Assembly: GCA_029532415.1 (NCBI GenBank)
Contig: JAQOTA010000050.1
Coordinates: 4,588,001 to 4,652,000 of the forward strand
DNA length: 64,000 nucleotides
Source of the DNA: Marasmius tenuissimus
Taxonomy: Eukaryota > Basidiomycota > Agaricomycetes > Agaricales > Marasmiaceae
Direction: 5' to 3'
Below the pieces are notes generated by a model. It was not told the DNA's origin. It made no database searches and saw nothing but the letters and a program-made list of their open reading frames with translations. Of this stretch, positions 10,594 to 21,558 are shown piece by piece. How positions within the stretch are numbered: the stretch's first letter is position 1; every line of letters begins with the position of its first letter. Made by a program: the position numbers and the translations under genes.

Positions 10594-11167
10594 ACGTACC
10601 CACCGATGTCGGGGGCCATCCTCCAAAGGGCGCGGGGAGTTTCCGGGAACCTCACCGCAACGTATTTTTGGCCGTAGATTGGGAATTTTCCTCTCCTCGA
10701 GGCTCGACTTCCTGCGCACCTATCTCTGGCTCCTTGTTTAGCCGGGCGGCGAGCTCTCATCCTTGTTCCAACCTGACAAATTGTACCGACTTTCAGTCTT
10801 GCACACTCCGAAATCTACTCTTAAAGCTTCAAGTGCTCGGCCAAATGAATAGATTGGAGTACCTTTACCGAAATATCCCCCTTTCGCATGAACGTCGGAT
10901 GATGTGCCGTGGTCTGACCACTTGTTGCATTCGTCGAAGACAGCCCGTCGATGTTCTTCAACTTCCGAAGATATCCAGAACCAAGCGCCCTTGACGTCAA
11001 TGAGACCAGTATAGCGCATCCACCGTTCGGCAGCGCTATTTTTGCTCAAGGTGGTGCCCAATTTACCGGGCGAGTTGCTTGCTTCAACAAGCAGAACGGG
11101 TTCTTAGGCCAGCTTTGGAGCCTATAAATGCAGGCGTAGCTTCGACTACAGTTGGAGCAAGCTAAGG
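10594..11167. promoter_or_regulatory. Promoter region of the first AA9 gene
   Basis: There is no supported gene. A TATAAAT box lies at 11123-11129, 39 bp before the ATG at 11168. A 107-codon minus-strand frame (10738-11061) is uncorroborated. The upstream half of the original intergenic region is separated by the transposon. Confidence 0.6.
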
Positions 11168-12279
11168 ATGAAGTTCCTCGTTCCATTCTTGTCTTTCGCT
11201 GTCTTTGCCAACGCCCACTGTGATTCTTTCGTCTTCTGCCATGGGTGCTTTCTCGCTCATATTTTTCTTTCGCAGTCACTTTACAGTATATCTGGGCCAA
11301 TGGCGTACGTATCGAAGCAGCGAGCAGCGGGTTGTTACTCATGACTTTTCCCCTCCAAGGTCGACGAAGGGTACAACAAATACCTCCGGATCCCTCCCAG
11401 CAACAATCCGGTTACCGACGTTACATCCACAGACTTGACGTGCAACGTCAATGGACTTTCTGGAGCGAACGTTGAGACCCTTCAGATCGAGGCTGGCACG
11501 AATGTCACGTACGTCTGTCTCTTCATCTTCTGGACCATCCCGTATTCACACTTCTCTCAGATTCGAGTGGCACCAGCATGCACAGCGTACTGGCGAAGAT
11601 GCTATCTCTGCCGGGCATAAGGGACCGGTGCTCGTCTATGTAGCTAAAGCCCCCTCTACCGCTGCTGCATTCGATGGCCAAGGCACCGTGTGGACGAAGA
11701 TTGCTGACTCCGGCCTCGTTGACCCTTCGTCGCAAACCTGGGCCACCGACCTCGTAAACTCGAACAACGGTGAGTTCGCTCTCGATCGAAGCTCTAGGTC
11801 ATTCCATTGACTTCTTTTACACTTTCTAGGAAAGCATAGCGCTGTCATTCCAGCTTCTTTGCCCGCAGGAGAATATCTTCTTCGTGCTGAGATTGTAAGT
11901 GGATTACACCGTCAAGCTAAAAATCTGATTCCAAGTTCATGTTGAACTCCCCCAGATTGCTCTCCATACTGCATCAAGTTACCCGGGTGCACAATTCTAC
12001 ATCGGTATTCATTCAAAGGGTGATAGTGTGGTTGACTGGCACTGAATTCGCACTATCTAGGTTGCGCTCAGGTATCCATAACCAGCGGAGGTAGCGCCAA
12101 CCCGTCAAAGATTGCTCTCCCAGGTGCTTATAAACCCACCGACCCCGGTATCACTGTGAGTGAACGTTTGCGCCTCTTGTCGTCATACAAGGCCCTGAAG
12201 TCTTCGGTCCTCGCAGATAAACATCTACAATAATCTCCAGAGCTACACCAGCCCCGGAGGGCCAGTTTGGTCCGGCTGA
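11168..12279 (+). CDS. AA9 lytic polysaccharide monooxygenase, copy 1
   Basis: Eight exons (11168-11219, 11276-11304, 11360-11508, 11561-11769, 11830-11894, 11956-12004, 12061-12155, 12217-12279) join in phase to 236 codons. The signal peptide MKFLVPFLSFAVFANA is followed directly by His, the N-terminal copper ligand exposed after cleavage. The second histidine is in GHKGPVLVY and the axial tyrosine in YPGAQFYIGCAQV; the paired cysteines are in LTCNV and IGCAQ. These are the AA9 (former GH61) copper-site residues. The family oxidatively cleaves cellulose and some hemicelluloses outside the cell. The mature domain is about 220 residues with no CBM1 or GPI signal. It is a tandem paralog of the gene at 12951, with two additional introns. 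Transcription probably starts from the TATA box at 11123. Confidence 0.95.
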
Positions 12280-12950
12280 GAGCCCTCTTGCAGATGAACC
12301 AAGGACCAACCTGGATCGGCCCACGCGTTTTTGGCAGCCGGTTCCTTGGACTTTTAATGAATTTGTACAGTAATCGATTTGTGCGTGATGAATAACACTC
12401 GATTGTGTTGGTGACGCAAAGGATTCTCATGGCGCAAGCACGCAGGAAGATTCATCAGCGACTAGGAAAATCCACGGAAAAGGTACTTCCGGCGTGATGA
12501 AGGCACGGGCAGTCGAAGGATGCGCGTCGAGATATGAGGTCTCGCCGTTCAAGACTTGTTGAGGCGCAGTCTCTTTTATACCTGCTTCTATGACTGGCCA
12601 CCGTGAAATGCGCCTTGAAATCTGTCATATAGAACGAAAGGGATCATTATCCGTGAGTTAGGCTTTTACTTTATCAGTGCCACGCCCTTATTCAATCCCG
12701 GAAACAGGATAGCAGCCATCTCCGATATATGCCCTTCGACTCTTGTTAAATCACCCATGCATTGATTCACGCTTCAACCTCGGGCACTGTCTCTTCGTCA
12801 TCTGTATGTTGATTGTAGGGTCCGTTCCGTTTCTAATAGCCTCAGCATGGGCCCCGAAGCCTTTTCAGCGTGGCCGTGAGCCCGGAGGTAATCATGCCAG
12901 AATATAAAAGGATCGTCTGGTTGAAATCTCAGCAACCGTGCACACTCACA
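12280..12950. promoter_or_regulatory. Intergenic region between the AA9 genes, with TATA box
   Basis: No coding signal. TATAAAAG at 12903-12910, 41 bp upstream of the second AA9 start codon, is the likely core promoter element. Confidence 0.6.
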
Positions 12951-13963
12951 ATGAAGACTGTGTTCGCTTTCCTTGCTTCGGCAGCCCTCGCCAATGCGCA
13001 CTGTGAGTAACTCTCTTGCTTTCGTCGCTTTACGCCGCCTGAGGCAGCCGTTCTACAGTCACCATGCAGTACATGTGGGTGAACGGCGTCGACCAAGGAA
13101 AGAATGTTGGCTTGCGTATCCCCCCCAACAACAACCCGGTCACGGATGTCAACTCGAAGGATCTGACTTGCAACGTTAACGGCTTGAGCGGTGCGAACGT
13201 GCAGACCATCACCGTCCCATCTGGTGCTGAGATCACGTATGTCCACATATTTTTTGTTCCTTTTGATCGCTCCTGAACGCTTGCCTTGGATTTACAGTCT
13301 CGAGTGGCACCAACACGACCAGAGGACCGGCGAGGACCCCATCTCCGGTGGACACAAAGGCCCCGTCCAGGTTTACATTGCCAAAGCACCATCGACGGCT
13401 GCCTCCTTCGATGGTCAGGGCACTGTCTGGACCAAGCTCTATTCTTCTGGTCTCCTAAACCCAAGCTCCCAGCAATGGGCAACTGATGTTGTCAACACCA
13501 ACCAAGGTAACTTAGGCCTGTCCTTCCTCGTTAGGAAGTTTTCGTGCTAAAATATGATCTTCCCAGGTAAACACAGCTTCAAGCTCCCCGCTTCCCTTCC
13601 CGCCGGAGAGTACCTCATCCGTGGCGAAATCGTGAGTATCCTTCAACAGATCACGACACTAGGGTGGAAGTCTGGAGCTGACTATCAATTCTAGATCGCT
13701 CTCCACACCGCTCAGACCTACCCCGGTGCTCAGTTCTACATTGGCTGCGCACAGGTCAAGATCTCCAGCGGAGGAAGCGCCAGCCCACCGAAGATCGCTC
13801 TTCCCGGTGCCTACAAGGGCAGCGATCCCGGTATCGCTGTAAGTTTGCAAAGTAATCAGGCAGGATAGTATAAGCAATTTCTGACTATCTGTCTCTATAG
13901 GTCAACATCTACAACAATTTGCAGAGCTACACTGCTCCCGGTGGTGCCGTCTGGTCTGGTTGA
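12951..13963 (+). CDS. AA9 lytic polysaccharide monooxygenase, copy 2
   Basis: Six exons (12951-13002, 13059-13236, 13298-13506, 13567-13631, 13695-13838, 13901-13963) join in phase to 236 codons, the same length as copy 1. The signal peptide MKTVFAFLASAALANA precedes the catalytic N-terminal His. The second copper-site His is in GHKGPVQVY and the tyrosine in YPGAQFYIGCAQV. It is highly similar to copy 1 (for example TCNVNGLSGANV, KAPSTAA.FDGQGTVWTK and PGAYK.(T/S)DPGI in both). The predicted role is secreted copper-dependent oxidative attack on cellulose or related glucans. It lacks a carbohydrate-binding module. Five introns coincide with those of copy 1; the two introns after ANG and after FYIG in copy 1 are absent here. 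Confidence 0.95.
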
Positions 13964-14331
13964 ACGTCGCTTGTATAAGTTATAACATATCACATTCGAT
14001 AGCATGCATATCACAATTCAATGATCAGTCGTTTCACGAGCACAAAATGGACAATAGTATGCGAGAGCGTGAAGCCTCGCTCGAACAGGTGGATTAGCGG
14101 GAAATCTGAACATAAGCCTCAATCGAAGAGGTTCGCCTCCCATGCACGGTGCATACCGAAAGTCATTGGGCTGACGTCGACAATGTCCAGAGTTTCAACC
14201 TTCCACGTTGACGATGGAGAGAGAGAAGATTTGACGTGATATCATAAATAGAGCAGCACACCGTGTAGTACAGCCGTTATCCAAGTGGTTTACATTCGTC
14301 CGTCATTAGTAAAAATACACTTCTTCCTGAC
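13964..14331. other. Intergenic, convergent 3' ends
   Basis: 3' flank of the second AA9 gene and of the WBP2-like gene. No other signal is seen. Confidence 0.5.
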
Positions 14332-15012
14332 CTAATTAGCAGAAGAGCCGTACTCGGGAGGATTTTCAACGGGTGTGCCGTTGACCAATGTCACCGTGCT
14401 CGATTCCTCTGGTAAGGTATATGTTGCTGCCACATATCAAAGATCAGAACATGGACGAGCTCGAATCTTAAGAAACACGTACGTGGTCCATCCTCATCCT
14501 GCGCAGCCTGCCTCTTCATGTAGATCGCCCTCTCTCTAGTCTTCTCTAGCAGTGCCACGAACTCGAACATAGCCCGATTCTTAAACCGTAATTGGAGATT
14601 AGTTCCATCGGTCAGACCTCCGCCTCCGCTCGGTTTAACCTCAAAGTAGAGGTAGTTCGAGCCAAACGTTGGCTGCTCAAATCTGGTCGAAAGAATTGAT
14701 GGTAAGGGAATCGAGAGCGAATCAAACGAAGAGTCGGGTGACGAGGTGAACAGAAGCTAAAGTGAGGGCGCGAGGACAACAAGTCAGCTTCTTAGGCCAA
14801 ATTTGCAACTCGACAAAGAACTTGCGCACCCTCTGGTCAGTCAACCAGACTCTCCCCATCGCCTTCATCTTCTGGGAGCCACTGGGATCTGGAGAGTCAT
14901 CCGGGATGTTCAAGACGACCTCGGCTCCAGAGTCAACAGTGTTGATAAACATTTCGTCGGGAAGAGGGATAGGTTCTCGTGTCTGGTTCAGCATAGCACA
15001 GTTGAGAGCCAT
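14332..15012 (-). CDS. WW-domain-binding protein 2 (WBP2)-like GRAM/PH protein
   Basis: Three exons (14830-15012, 14483-14756, 14332-14426) join in phase to 183 codons. The protein begins MALNCAMLNQTREPIPLPDEMF, followed by GRVWLTDQRLLFTS and SFDSLSIPLPSILSTRFEQPTFGSNYL, and then LRFKNRAMFEFVALLEKTRERA. This is the order and length of the fungal WBP2-type PH-GRAM fold. The C-terminus is short and carries ENPPEYGSSAN, a PPxY-type WW ligand (PPEY), which supports WW-domain partners such as Rsp5/Nedd4-type ligases; that partnership is known for the animal family and inferred here. It shares a 140-bp divergent promoter with the DUF1992 gene. Confidence 0.8.
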
Positions 15013-15152
15013 GGTGAACGTTGGCGATGGCGATTAATGATGATCAAGGGCAAGGTGCATATACATAGGCGCCGACACAGGATTTCATAGCGCCACTGTC
15101 ACTGTGAGCGGACCTCACGCGCGTAGGTAAGCCGTCGGCATTCTGACTCTGT
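15013..15152. promoter_or_regulatory. Bidirectional promoter
   Basis: Only 140 bp separate the start codons of two divergent genes (ATG at 15012 on the minus strand and at 15153 on the plus strand), so core promoter elements must be shared or interleaved. Confidence 0.65.
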
Positions 15153-16633
15153 ATGCGACTGCCATCTTGTCTGCTCTCAAATCCCGGTATCCCTCATAGA
15201 TTCTTCTCATTCACTTCAGCACAGTACTCAAATTCACCCAAGCATGTGGCCAGCGACAAGCTTTTTGGCGATGCTGCTCGTGAAGAAGCCAGGGGTGAAA
15301 CGGTCAGGCAGAAATCACCTCACCTCACCTTCCTAGAGAAGAGAGATGAGAATTGGACTGGTGATGAGAGCATACAGGATGCCGTTCTTCGCATGCTCGT
15401 AGATAAGTACAAGCCTCTGCGAAGTGGGACGATACGCACTGCAGACGAAAAGATAAAACGTACACCTCCCAGAGTCACATTGGACAGGCCGTCATCTTCA
15501 ACGACAATTCTGCAGCCTTCACAGACGGGCTCTTGGGCTTCAGAACCGCTTCTTCCATCATCGGAAGCTCATCGACCCTGGCATACGGAGTTCAAGGTCC
15601 CCTCTCATGTTGTTTCATCGGTCAAACTGGCCAGATTACCACCACCACCGCCCCCTTCTCATCGTACATCAGCAAAAGACGAACGTGCTCGCAAAAAAGA
15701 GAAGGAAGTACAAAAAAGGACGGAACAGGTCGGAAGGCTGGGTCAAGCGAGGGAATCCACTCTAGACTACAAGCTCGGAATCAAAAGCGCGGGTTCGGCA
15801 GGCGGCGCAAGGCCAAATCCAGTGTCTGTGAAGGGATGGGCTGGACTAATAGAAGAACGTATAGAGGTCTGTCCTACTCCTCAATTTGGCTGGTACTTTG
15901 TTCTGAATTTGAAGCAGAGAGCACGCGCCGCCGGGGCATTCAACAACGTCAAAGGGAGAGGTCAACCGCTTGCACGTACGCATGAAGAGAGCAACCCGTT
16001 CATCGGGCGAGAGGAGTTCTTGATGAACCGTATCGTTCGGAAAAACGGCGCTGCCCCGCCATGGGTTGAGTTGCAAACAGGTGCGTACGATCCCTGTCAA
16101 ATTTTTGTCTGAGCTTCCCAACTGAACGCTACGTCCTGATAGAATTGGATGACGCAGTTTCCTCCTTCCGTGACCTGCTCAGACAATCATGGACGCGGCG
16201 AGCCATACGGAACCTCACCACTGATCACCCTCCACAGCTCCTCGCAAAGTTCGCCTTGGGTGACATCAAATCATATCGTGACAAGGTTTGGGAGCAACGA
16301 GAAATTTCGTATCATGAAAAGGCCATCGATGAGGTCAATGCTCTGGTGAGAAAATACAACGGCCTTGCACCATACTCCGTTCGACGGCCGTATTATATAC
16401 GAAGTGTGGAAGTGACGAAAGCATATGAGGACTCCGCAGAAGATATCTTGCAGGGGGTGAAAGAGCGGTTGACGAATGTCACTGGAACAGGCAACCGGAT
16501 GGCGGGTTCGAAGACATCAGATATACACGCCGATGTAGATGGTGTAGACGAGGGTTTCATGAGTATTAGGCAACTGTTTTTGGGGTGGTTGGACCGGGTT
16601 GTTGGAAGATGGCGGACAAGAAGGAATCTTTGA
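15153..16633 (+). CDS. DUF1992-domain protein (DNAJC28-like), probably mitochondrial
   Basis: Three exons (15153-15866, 15915-16080, 16143-16633) give 456 codons. The 48-nt first intron is a multiple of three and would read through if retained. The N-terminus (MRLPSCLLSNPGIPHRFFSF) is basic and hydrophobic like a mitochondrial presequence. The DUF1992 core is clear: GWAGLIEERIEQRARAAGAF, then GRGQPLARTHEESNPFIGREEFLMNRIVRKNGAAPPWVELQ. The C-terminal half (YHEKAIDEVNALVRKYNGLAPYSVRRPY) also fits the family. I see no J-domain HPD motif, so this is the DUF1992 part without the DnaJ domain that names the animal protein. Its biochemical role is unknown. Confidence 0.85.
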
Positions 16634-17344
16634 ATCATGGACTGCCTTGCGGCGAAAGAGAAGGCTGATATGATAGCATGCGCAAGAAACGTGTAGAACA
16701 TATGTGCTGCTCGGTGTTGGTAGTGCCTTGTATTTTTGTGTCGGTAAATGTATAATTCCTGTGCTCTTTCACCCATTCGCCAACGCGAATACCGACGGGA
16801 AAACACGACTCTCGAGGCCAAGCTGCCTCGAGGATCGCACGCGCCAAACCGCTCTATTTGGCTTCCACTGGGAGCCAAAGTCAATGTCATGACAGAATTT
16901 TCTCTCGTGGTAGAATGTCGGCTAACTGCCCTGGTCCGATGGCCCCGCCCTGAAAATTCCAAAGCCTCCCTCTTGTTCTCGCCTGTACAATCTTGAGGGA
17001 ATTTCTGGTACGTTTTTATTGTATTTTTTACTGGTTCATCTCCGAGGCGGATAGGCTGCAGAACAACGCTGAAGCGCAAACTAGCTTTGCCTGACGGGGC
17101 GGAGCATTACGGCGGTTACCACACTCGACCCTGAGCCTCAAGGCTGCCTTGTGTTCCCCGTCAGAAACAATGGGCCATCTAATCTATAAAAACCGAACAT
17201 TTCCTGATCTCTTTCCCCCATCACCTCTTTTCCCTTAAGCTCTTCATCGTCCCTTCCTGCAGCTGACCCGAAGACCAGCAGCACTTCTCGGCCGTACACC
17301 AACGCAGCAAATACTACACCCTCAAGCAACACTCGCATACCGAA
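16634..17344. other. Intergenic region without a supported gene
   Basis: 711 bp with no convincing coding exon. The last ~200 bp before 17345 are pyrimidine-rich, typical of a fungal promoter with a CT-rich start region. Confidence 0.45.
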
Positions 17345-17841
17345 ATGTCTTCTGAAGAAATCATCGTGCGTCATTCGCTCCGAATTTTGTTGGAGGAGAT
17401 AGTCTGACGCAACGTTTCATCACCCTCTCCAGCCCGGTGACATCGTCGCTGTCAACCACGGATATGGTGGACGTCGTGAAGGTCTCGTCGTCGGTGCTCA
17501 CGTGGATTACGCTGTACGTCTGCAACCTTGGATCTCTTGTTGTCGCAGTAAAACTCACATCGTGATTCGTAGGGCCGTCAAATCATCGAAGTTCAGCTCG
17601 ACGGAGAGGTTTACAACCACTGGTGAGTTTTCTTCGCCTTGAGAATGGCTCCACGGGCCTCATGCACCCCGCATGTCTTCTCACCCTCATTTTACGTCTC
17701 CTTGGAACCTGTTTGCTCATCACCTATCTCAGGTACCCCACCGTGACCCGCGTCAAGCGCACTATCCAGTACTCGAGACCCCCTAGTCTCCCAAGAGTTC
17801 CTACTCATCAACGTACCATCGAACGTCGTATCTACTGGTGA
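17345..17841 (+). CDS. Small hypothetical protein (86 aa)
   Basis: Four exons (17345-17365, 17433-17513, 17573-17622, 17733-17841), all with GT-AG borders, join in phase to 86 codons. The sequence reads MSSEEIIPGDIVAVNHGYGGRREG, then GRQIIEVQLDGEVYNHWYPTVTRVKRT, ending RRIYW. The pattern of short beta-like segments and glycines resembles a small SH3- or Tudor-like barrel, which is only an impression. I do not recognise a named family. Four short exons with conserved phase make chance unlikely. There is no signal peptide or membrane segment, so it should be cytoplasmic or nuclear. Confidence 0.65.
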
Positions 17842-18404
17842 TCATCGAACACCCCTCGTCTCGACTCAACATTTCCCGGCCTCGGTTAAAGTTTTCAGAG
17901 AAGGGTTATTGCGACACCCACCCCTTCTTCACCTAGCCTCACGCACGACGACGGAACGACACGAACTGTTCAAGTAGTTTGTAACGTAGGGGAGGGTATT
18001 GTTAGGACTCTTGGATCTGCCTGGATTTGTGTATCTATTGTGTACTATTATTTTTCGTCTCTCGTTGGAATGCCGATCATTCTTAGTTCAACTTTCACCT
18101 GACTTGATTGTTCGTTATACCCGACGCTGCGCCGCACACAAAACAAAGTCGACTTACGAAAGCCCCTTTGGGATACGGACCTGTGCAACGAACAACTGCA
18201 CAAAAAGACTCAAGAAAACAATAAAGCTCACCTCAGCTCAGGAGTCAGCATGTGCGTTTCTGCCGACCATCGAAGTACGAGCACGTTTCATAGCAGACAG
18301 CAAACATTCATAAAAATCCGATGGAATACCAATTTTTCGGTAGTTTCCTCTCCTATTCGGAAATTACAATACAGACAGACACGAGGCTAGATCCCCCAAT
18401 CTAC
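17842..18404. other. Intergenic, convergent 3' flanks
   Basis: 563 bp between the 3' ends of the small gene and STT3. No coding signal seen. Confidence 0.45.
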
Positions 18405-21172
18405 TTATTGCTGAATAGCGCGCCGTCTCGACGCAGGCTTCGTCCTCTTCCTCTTCTTGCCTGCAGTGAATGCATTGGCACTTTTTAGGTCTCTTCCCAA
18501 AACATCCTCATCCCGGACTTGGTAGATTCGGACTATCCAGTTTTCAGACGTGAATGCTTCGTCTGTAACGCGGGGGAAAGTGGTTGGATATTAATTCATT
18601 GAACGACAAAGAGAACAAGGAATTCTCACCGAGGTAGTCAAGAGTCGGGCCCTGTTTGGGCATGTTCTGTTGTCGGACTCTATCGACTGCCTGTCCGCCA
18701 CCGAAGAGCTCAGAGAATCTAGGGCAAATGGGTTTAGCTTGCACGGTCCGCCACTGAATTAAAGTGCTAGCTCACCGATGGTACGACATTTTGTACATCA
18801 AGCTGTTTCTCATCGCAGGTGAAGCCCGTTCGTCCACTCTGTACTCTCCTTGGGGAGTGAAATAGTTGGGCTCTTGAATCTCATCAGGCCAGACACCCTG
18901 AGCGATTCGCACCATCCACAAGAACTTGTTGATATCGTCGCCAGAGTATCCGAGGAGACCACCGAAGATGACGAGAACGTAGTCGACGTCGTGTTTACGG
19001 AGGATAGGGTAGGCAACTTCTTCGGGCGAGGACATGGCTTTGCCGACGGTCGCAATATGGGCTATTGGAAGATGAGTGGCTTAGCGAGAGTTCGAGAAAG
19101 GAAAACGCGCGATAACTCACTGTTGTTCCAGGTGTTGTTGTCGACCAAAGTCGGCCTATCCGCCATACCAGCAATCTGATATCCGTAGTCCCACCAGCTC
19201 ATAACAACAGCATCCTGTGGTGTGTTCTGCCTCAACCAGTAGTAGGCTTCACGGAAGTCATCAATGATATGTTGCGATCCATCGGGGTTCTGGGAAGCCA
19301 ATACGACGGATGGAGAGGAGTATGCGTTGGATGTGACCCATGTACAATGCATAACGAAGAAGCAAAGCATCCCGATGGCGTTGACAACGACCAGGAAACG
19401 GGTATCGAGGCCCCAGATACCTTTGACCTTAGGTTTGGGCGCGGTCTTGGTCTTGGAGGAACCAGCAGCAGCCTCGGTGGTCGTGGCAGCGACAATGTCA
19501 CTGACAGCTGCAAGAGCGGCAGAACCACCGGTCTCCTTCTTCGCCTTCCCGTCGGCATTCTCCTTCCCTTCTTCCGGAACTTCGGGTTCGGTGGGATCAA
19601 TATACGTGTCCAAAAGGGTGGAGAACGCAATTGCAGATGCGACACAGACTACCGGTGTGAGGGTCAACATCAACCGAACCATGACACCAGCAAAGTAACT
19701 GGCGACAACAGCGTAGATGATAACAAATACATGCTCGTCACGGAGCTGTCTGAAGCAGAGGATGACGCCAGCAGGGAAGATGAAGACGAGTGACTGAAGA
19801 TCCATGAAGAAGGAAGGCCAAGCGGTCGGTTGGTGCTCGGACACTGAAGCAATGATCGGGATATACCTGTTACACTATTAGTTTGAGAGTATCTGCAGAA
19901 GCAGAGGTGTACTCACTTCTTCGCGTATCCTGTGTCCCACAAGGAATAGAACCGACCAGTCCATGGTGCAATCCAACCCTTGTAGGTCAAGAAGACGAAT
20001 CCAAGGGCACCAAGAACTCCGATAGATACGACGGCGATGGCAAGGAGATTTTGGAACTGCTTCGAGGAGAGGTGGGACCTAATCAATTGTGCGAAGGCAA
20101 CCAACTGCAACAAGCCGAAAACTCCGAGAGCACCCATATGTTCACTGGTACGAACTGGCTGGAACCCGACGAATGGGACCTGCATCGATGCAAGAGTACC
20201 GATGGCATACCACGAGCAGTATCCAACGTAGAGACGCGTGCTGTATCGGCCCATAAGCATCAACACCAACGCATGAACGGGTATCATGTTCGTGATGAAC
20301 GCGTAACCGCCCCAAGCGGCAACCATGTAGAAGTAAAAGATGGCGGCAAGAGTACCGTAGAGGGCGCTTCCCAATTTCAACGCTTTGATCCAGAGGTAGA
20401 AGGTGAACATAAGGAGGAAGATAGCGATGGCTTCGTTATCATATGAACCTGCGACGGAACGAGAAATGTATCCAGGAACGATGCCAATGAAAGCAGCTGC
20501 GAGAAGTCCAGCACTTGAGTCCTTCATCTCGGTAGTAAACCTGGAGAGTATTATTAGATGAGGTTACGTGTCTGGCTGCGAAAGTGTTGCAACGAACATG
20601 TAGGTTGCCCATGCTGTGAGAGCACTGAATCCTGGTGCCAAAAGTACACAGATGTTACGAATGTCGACAGGGAGGTTGAGAGCGTGTAGAACGTTGTAAA
20701 TGACACCGCTGGTTGCCATGAGTCCAGGATAGACGGTGCCTCCAACGACTCGACCAAGGGGATACCATGCCGTCGGGTCGAACCAATTCCAGAATTCCTG
20801 TTAATACAGAGTGAGTTTCAAAGTTTAACGAGATATTCACAGTCACATACGTAGAAGCCCTTGGCAGCAAGCACCCTCGTCGCACGGCTAGAAACTCGAA
20901 TGAACATCACCTCCAGAGCACCCAAACGTGTCCAACTCACTAGTTAAACCATGGATCACTACAAGAATGCATTCAGTCAGTAAAAAGTTCGAGAAACAAC
21001 AGGCGAATACGCACAACTCGTGGATGATACTCTCAAAGTTGATGACCGCGAAAAGTCGGGATGCGATGGCAGCACCAGAGATTAGACCGAGTGCAACGAT
21101 ACGGACTAGCGACGCGGTGTTGGTAACTGTAGAAGAAGATAGATTCGTAGGGAGCGGGTAGGCCCTCGACAT
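18405..21172 (-). CDS. STT3: Oligosaccharyltransferase catalytic subunit STT3
   Basis: Nine exons (21015-21172, 20941-20958, 20851-20887, 20598-20797, 19917-20540, 19121-19866, 18776-19061, 18630-18718, 18405-18562) join in phase to 771 codons. An 18-nt exon encodes the DPWFN part of the FDPWFN(Y)R motif, the first acidic catalytic motif. [14 protein letters not shown], many membrane helices and SWWDYGYQI, the WWDYG signature that recognises the sequon, all follow in family order. DNNTWNN and a DxxK-type region come later. The enzyme transfers the lipid-linked oligosaccharide to Asn-X-Ser/Thr in the ER lumen. The luminal loop before the last helices has an Ala/Glu/Lys-rich stretch ([18 protein letters not shown]). 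The C-terminus ends in a basic tail ([14 protein letters not shown]). Confidence 0.96.
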
Positions 21173-21558
21173 GGCCTCAGTGTTCAGGTTAACCCTGCGG
21201 TCGACGTGTTCGATGTTATGAGAGCGCTATAAATACGTGTCAACTGTGAGATATTCAAACTCACACCCGTATTTCCCAGGACTCACGAAAGGTGAAGACA
21301 CGGTTCTCTAACACAAAGATAGAGTCGTCTCAGAGAGCTTTGTCGATGAAGAAATGGCGATGGCGTAGTAAGAAGGGAAGGATGAGTAGCTCTGCTCGAG
21401 TCCGAGAATGAGACGTGTTCAGGCCCGGCAAATATTCCCGCGCCGGAGGTCAGAGCGGCAAAGCATAATGTAGTTGAATTACGGCCAACCTCGGTTGTGG
21501 AAGTACATCGTTGGCCTACTATCGATAATAATTTACTCTACAAGTAGCTTATACGAGC
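21173..21558. other. Promoter region of STT3
   Basis: 386 bp between the STT3 start and the 3' end of the next gene. No coding signal. Confidence 0.45.
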
